Below, in pieces: positions 4,996 through 6,342 of a stretch of DNA of 6,342 nt. The first letter of the stretch is position 1, and each line of letters begins with the position of its first letter. The stretch is from UM-FILTER-49-7 sp964599895 (lineage in GTDB: Bacteria > Acidobacteriota > Holophagae > Thermotomaculales > Thermotomaculaceae). The stretch is from contig CAZRHT010000093.1 in assembly GCA_964599895.1 (NCBI GenBank), forward strand, positions 1-6,342. The letters run 5' to 3'. The notes under the pieces are model-generated. The model did not search any database, was not told the DNA's origin, and saw only the letters and a list, made by a program, of their open reading frames with translations. The position numbers and the translations under genes are program-made.

Positions 4996-6342
4996 TATTT
5001 GCTGTCCCTGTTCTTGAGTGCCTGTCGGACTTCCTCATCCGTCAGGGTTTCAAGTTCATCCACCATCTTTTCCAGTTCAAGGTTTTCCTGTTCTCGGATT
5101 TTTGTGACTTCGTCGGCCAATTCCGCTACCGTGGGGGCAAGGAAAAGGGTGGCAATTGGAAGGGTTGTTTTCAGTTCCCGTTCGATGCGTGTTATGACGC
5201 GACCGGCGGCCAGAGAATCTCCACCAAGGTCAAAAAAATGGTCATGAATGCCAATTCCTGACTTCTCCAGCACCGTTTCAAAAATAGATACCAGCATTTG
5301 TTGATTGGCAGTGGCCGGAGGCGTGTAGGCGACTTCCAGCATTGAGCTCAGTTTCTCGTACAGCCCGATGCGTTGAAGTTTTCCAGTTGGGCCCTTGGGA
5401 ATGATAGCTACAGTGACGATTCGATGGGGGACCTTGAATTCTGCCAGACGGGAGGCAGCAAACCGTCGAAGCCCGGACTCTGAAACAAACATACCTGGTT
5501 TCAGTACAACGGCCGCTGCAACGGTTTCGCCATAAGAGGAATGAGGAATTGCGAACGCCACTGCCTGTTCCACTGCGGGGTGGCTCAGCAGTACCTCATC
5601 AATTTCCCGGGGGGCGATGTTTTCACCGCCTCGATTGATTATCTCTTTCAATCGCCCTGTCAGAGTCAGATAACCATCATTATCCATGAATCCCTGGTCT
5701 CCGGTGCGAAACCAACCGGTTTGAAAAGCGACCTTATTGGCTTCGGGATTGGATTCGTAGCCGGCCATTACGTTTTTACCCCGAATCACAACTTCTCCCG
5801 TTTCTTTTGGAGACAACAGATTTCCATCTTTATCCATTATTGCAACTTCCGGTCCCGCGGCAGGTCCTACTGTGCCGGCCTTTCTCTTCTGATTTGGCAG
5901 TGGATTGCAGCATATCTGGTGTGCTGCTTCGGTCATGCCGTAAGCTTCCACCACCGGAACGCCGAATAAGGATTCCAGTTTCTGCATCATCGCGGGAGGT
6001 AGCGATGCGGAAGAAGAACGGATAAAGTGGAGCCCTGCATTTCGAACTTTCTCGGGATTTTTCTCGGCCAATTGCAATACTGCCTGATGAATAGTTGGAA
6101 CAGCGGTGTACCAGGTGGGGTGGAACTCCCTCAACCAGTCCAGAAATCGGTCCTTCTGGAAGCCAGATGTACAAACTATCGAGGCACCGGCTATTGACGA
6201 TGCTGCCAAAGCAGCAATCAAACCATGTATATGAAACAGAGGCATAACGTTCAGACATCGGTCGTCAGGAGTAAGCCGCAGAGTTTTTGCGACATTATGC
6301 GCTGAGGTCCAAACGTTTTGATGGGAGAGAGGCACCATTTTT
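4995..6342 (-). CDS. Acyl-CoA-synthetase-like carboxylic acid ligase with C-terminal carrier domain (5' end beyond window)
   Basis: This ANL-superfamily adenylating enzyme is fused to a peptidyl/acyl carrier domain. Residues are numbered from the Met at 6338. That Met is not the start: the frame stays open to the edge, and KMVPLSHQN is the tail of the ATP-binding P-loop motif, so roughly 150-170 N-terminal residues are missing. Visible motifs are PLFHIHGL (33-40), EAYGMTEAAH (131-140), GWFRTGD (208-214), the hinge GRLKEIINRGGENIAPREID (228-247) and PKGPTGK with catalytic K320. The body resembles the AAE3/Pcs60 acyl-CoA (oxalyl-CoA) ligase group by recollection of its motifs. A carrier domain follows (about 345-412), with DHFFDLGGDSL and phosphopantetheine Ser375. 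A charged helical tail (LEKMVDELETLTDEEVRQAL, 422-441) resembles carrier-to-condensation linkers. The inferred role is to activate a carboxylic acid without an alpha-amino group, load it on Ser375 and pass it to the NRPS. The acid itself cannot be read from the sequence. Confidence 0.9.
   Translation of the reverse strand, partial: KMVPLSHQNVWTSAHNVAKTLRLTPDDRCLNVMPLFHIHGLIAALAASSIAGASIVCTSGFQKDRFLDWLREFHPTWYTAVPTIHQAVLQLAEKNPEKVRNAGLHFIRSSSASLPPAMMQKLESLFGVPVVEAYGMTEAAHQICCNPLPNQKRKAGTVGPAAGPEVAIMDKDGNLLSPKETGEVVIRGKNVMAGYESNPEANKVAFQTGWFRTGDQGFMDNDGYLTLTGRLKEIINRGGENIAPREIDEVLLSHPAVEQAVAFAIPHSSYGETVAAAVVLKPGMFVSESGLRRFAASRLAEFKVPHRIVTVAIIPKGPTGKLQRIGLYEKLSSMLEVAYTPPATANQQMLVSIFETVLEKSGIGIHDHFFDLGGDSLAAGRVITRIERELKTTLPIATLFLAPTVAELADEVTKIREQENLELEKMVDELETLTDEEVRQALKNRDSK
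5227..5239. repeat. 13-base identity shared by the two carrier-domain genes (copy in the ligase carrier domain)
   Basis: This is the partner of the copy at 1688-1700, at the same position in the carrier fold (FFDLGGDSL). The flanking codons differ, as expected of diverged paralogous domains. Confidence 0.6.

Noticed and set aside
4974..5261. Plus-strand open frames lying opposite the synthetase genes, such as this one and those at 1454-1837 and 5541-5969
   Set aside because: They lie antisense to genes with clear family motifs, show no recognisable domains, and are expected shadows of long coding regions.
6336..6338. ATG at 6338 as the start of the ligase gene
   Set aside because: The frame is open to the edge (next codon upstream is AAA, Lys) and K-M-V-P-L-S-H-Q-N is internal to the P-loop region of the family. 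The protein is cut, not short.

Overview
The window reads almost entirely on the minus strand. It is one operon-like block of a small non-ribosomal peptide synthetase (NRPS) pathway, in the order of transcription (right to left): a carboxylic-acid ligase with a C-terminal carrier domain (cut by the right edge), a possible 50-codon small ORF, a single-module NRPS with domains C-A-PCP-TE, an Sfp-type phosphopantetheinyl transferase, and the first codons of another gene at the left edge. There are no RNA genes, mobile elements or CRISPR arrays, and no gene-free stretch longer than 300 bases.

Right part (about 4995-6342): the ligase adenylates a carboxylic acid and probably loads it on its own carrier serine. 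Its acyl-CoA-synthetase type of motif (PLFHIHGL) argues for a substrate without an alpha-amino group. Middle (799-4842): the NRPS condenses that acyl group with one amino acid chosen by its A domain, and its thioesterase releases the product. Left part (83-802): the transferase converts both carrier domains to their holo form. It overlaps the NRPS stop by 4 bases and has no Shine-Dalgarno (SD) site of its own, so it is probably translationally coupled. The expected product is a small N-acyl amino acid or a cyclised derivative of one.

The features most worth a second look are: (1) the thioesterase has GSCFG where the family has GxSxG, so the nucleophile appears to be cysteine, as in the beta-lactone-forming obafluorin synthetase ObiF; (2) the A-domain pocket reads roughly D-M-D-T-V-G-A-V-I-K, with Asp at the position equivalent to GrsA 239, and I cannot match it to a known substrate; (3) the 152 bases between ligase and NRPS hold an open frame running from a GTG that overlaps the ligase stop to a TGA that abuts the NRPS ATG, with a predicted hairpin hiding the NRPS ribosome-binding site; (4) a similar site-hiding hairpin precedes the gene at the left edge.

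Organism: a bacterium with standard stop codon use, normal SD sites and GC near 50% by eye. The look of the ligase-carrier protein suggests an environmental Gram-negative lineage (Planctomycetota or similar), but this is a weak inference.
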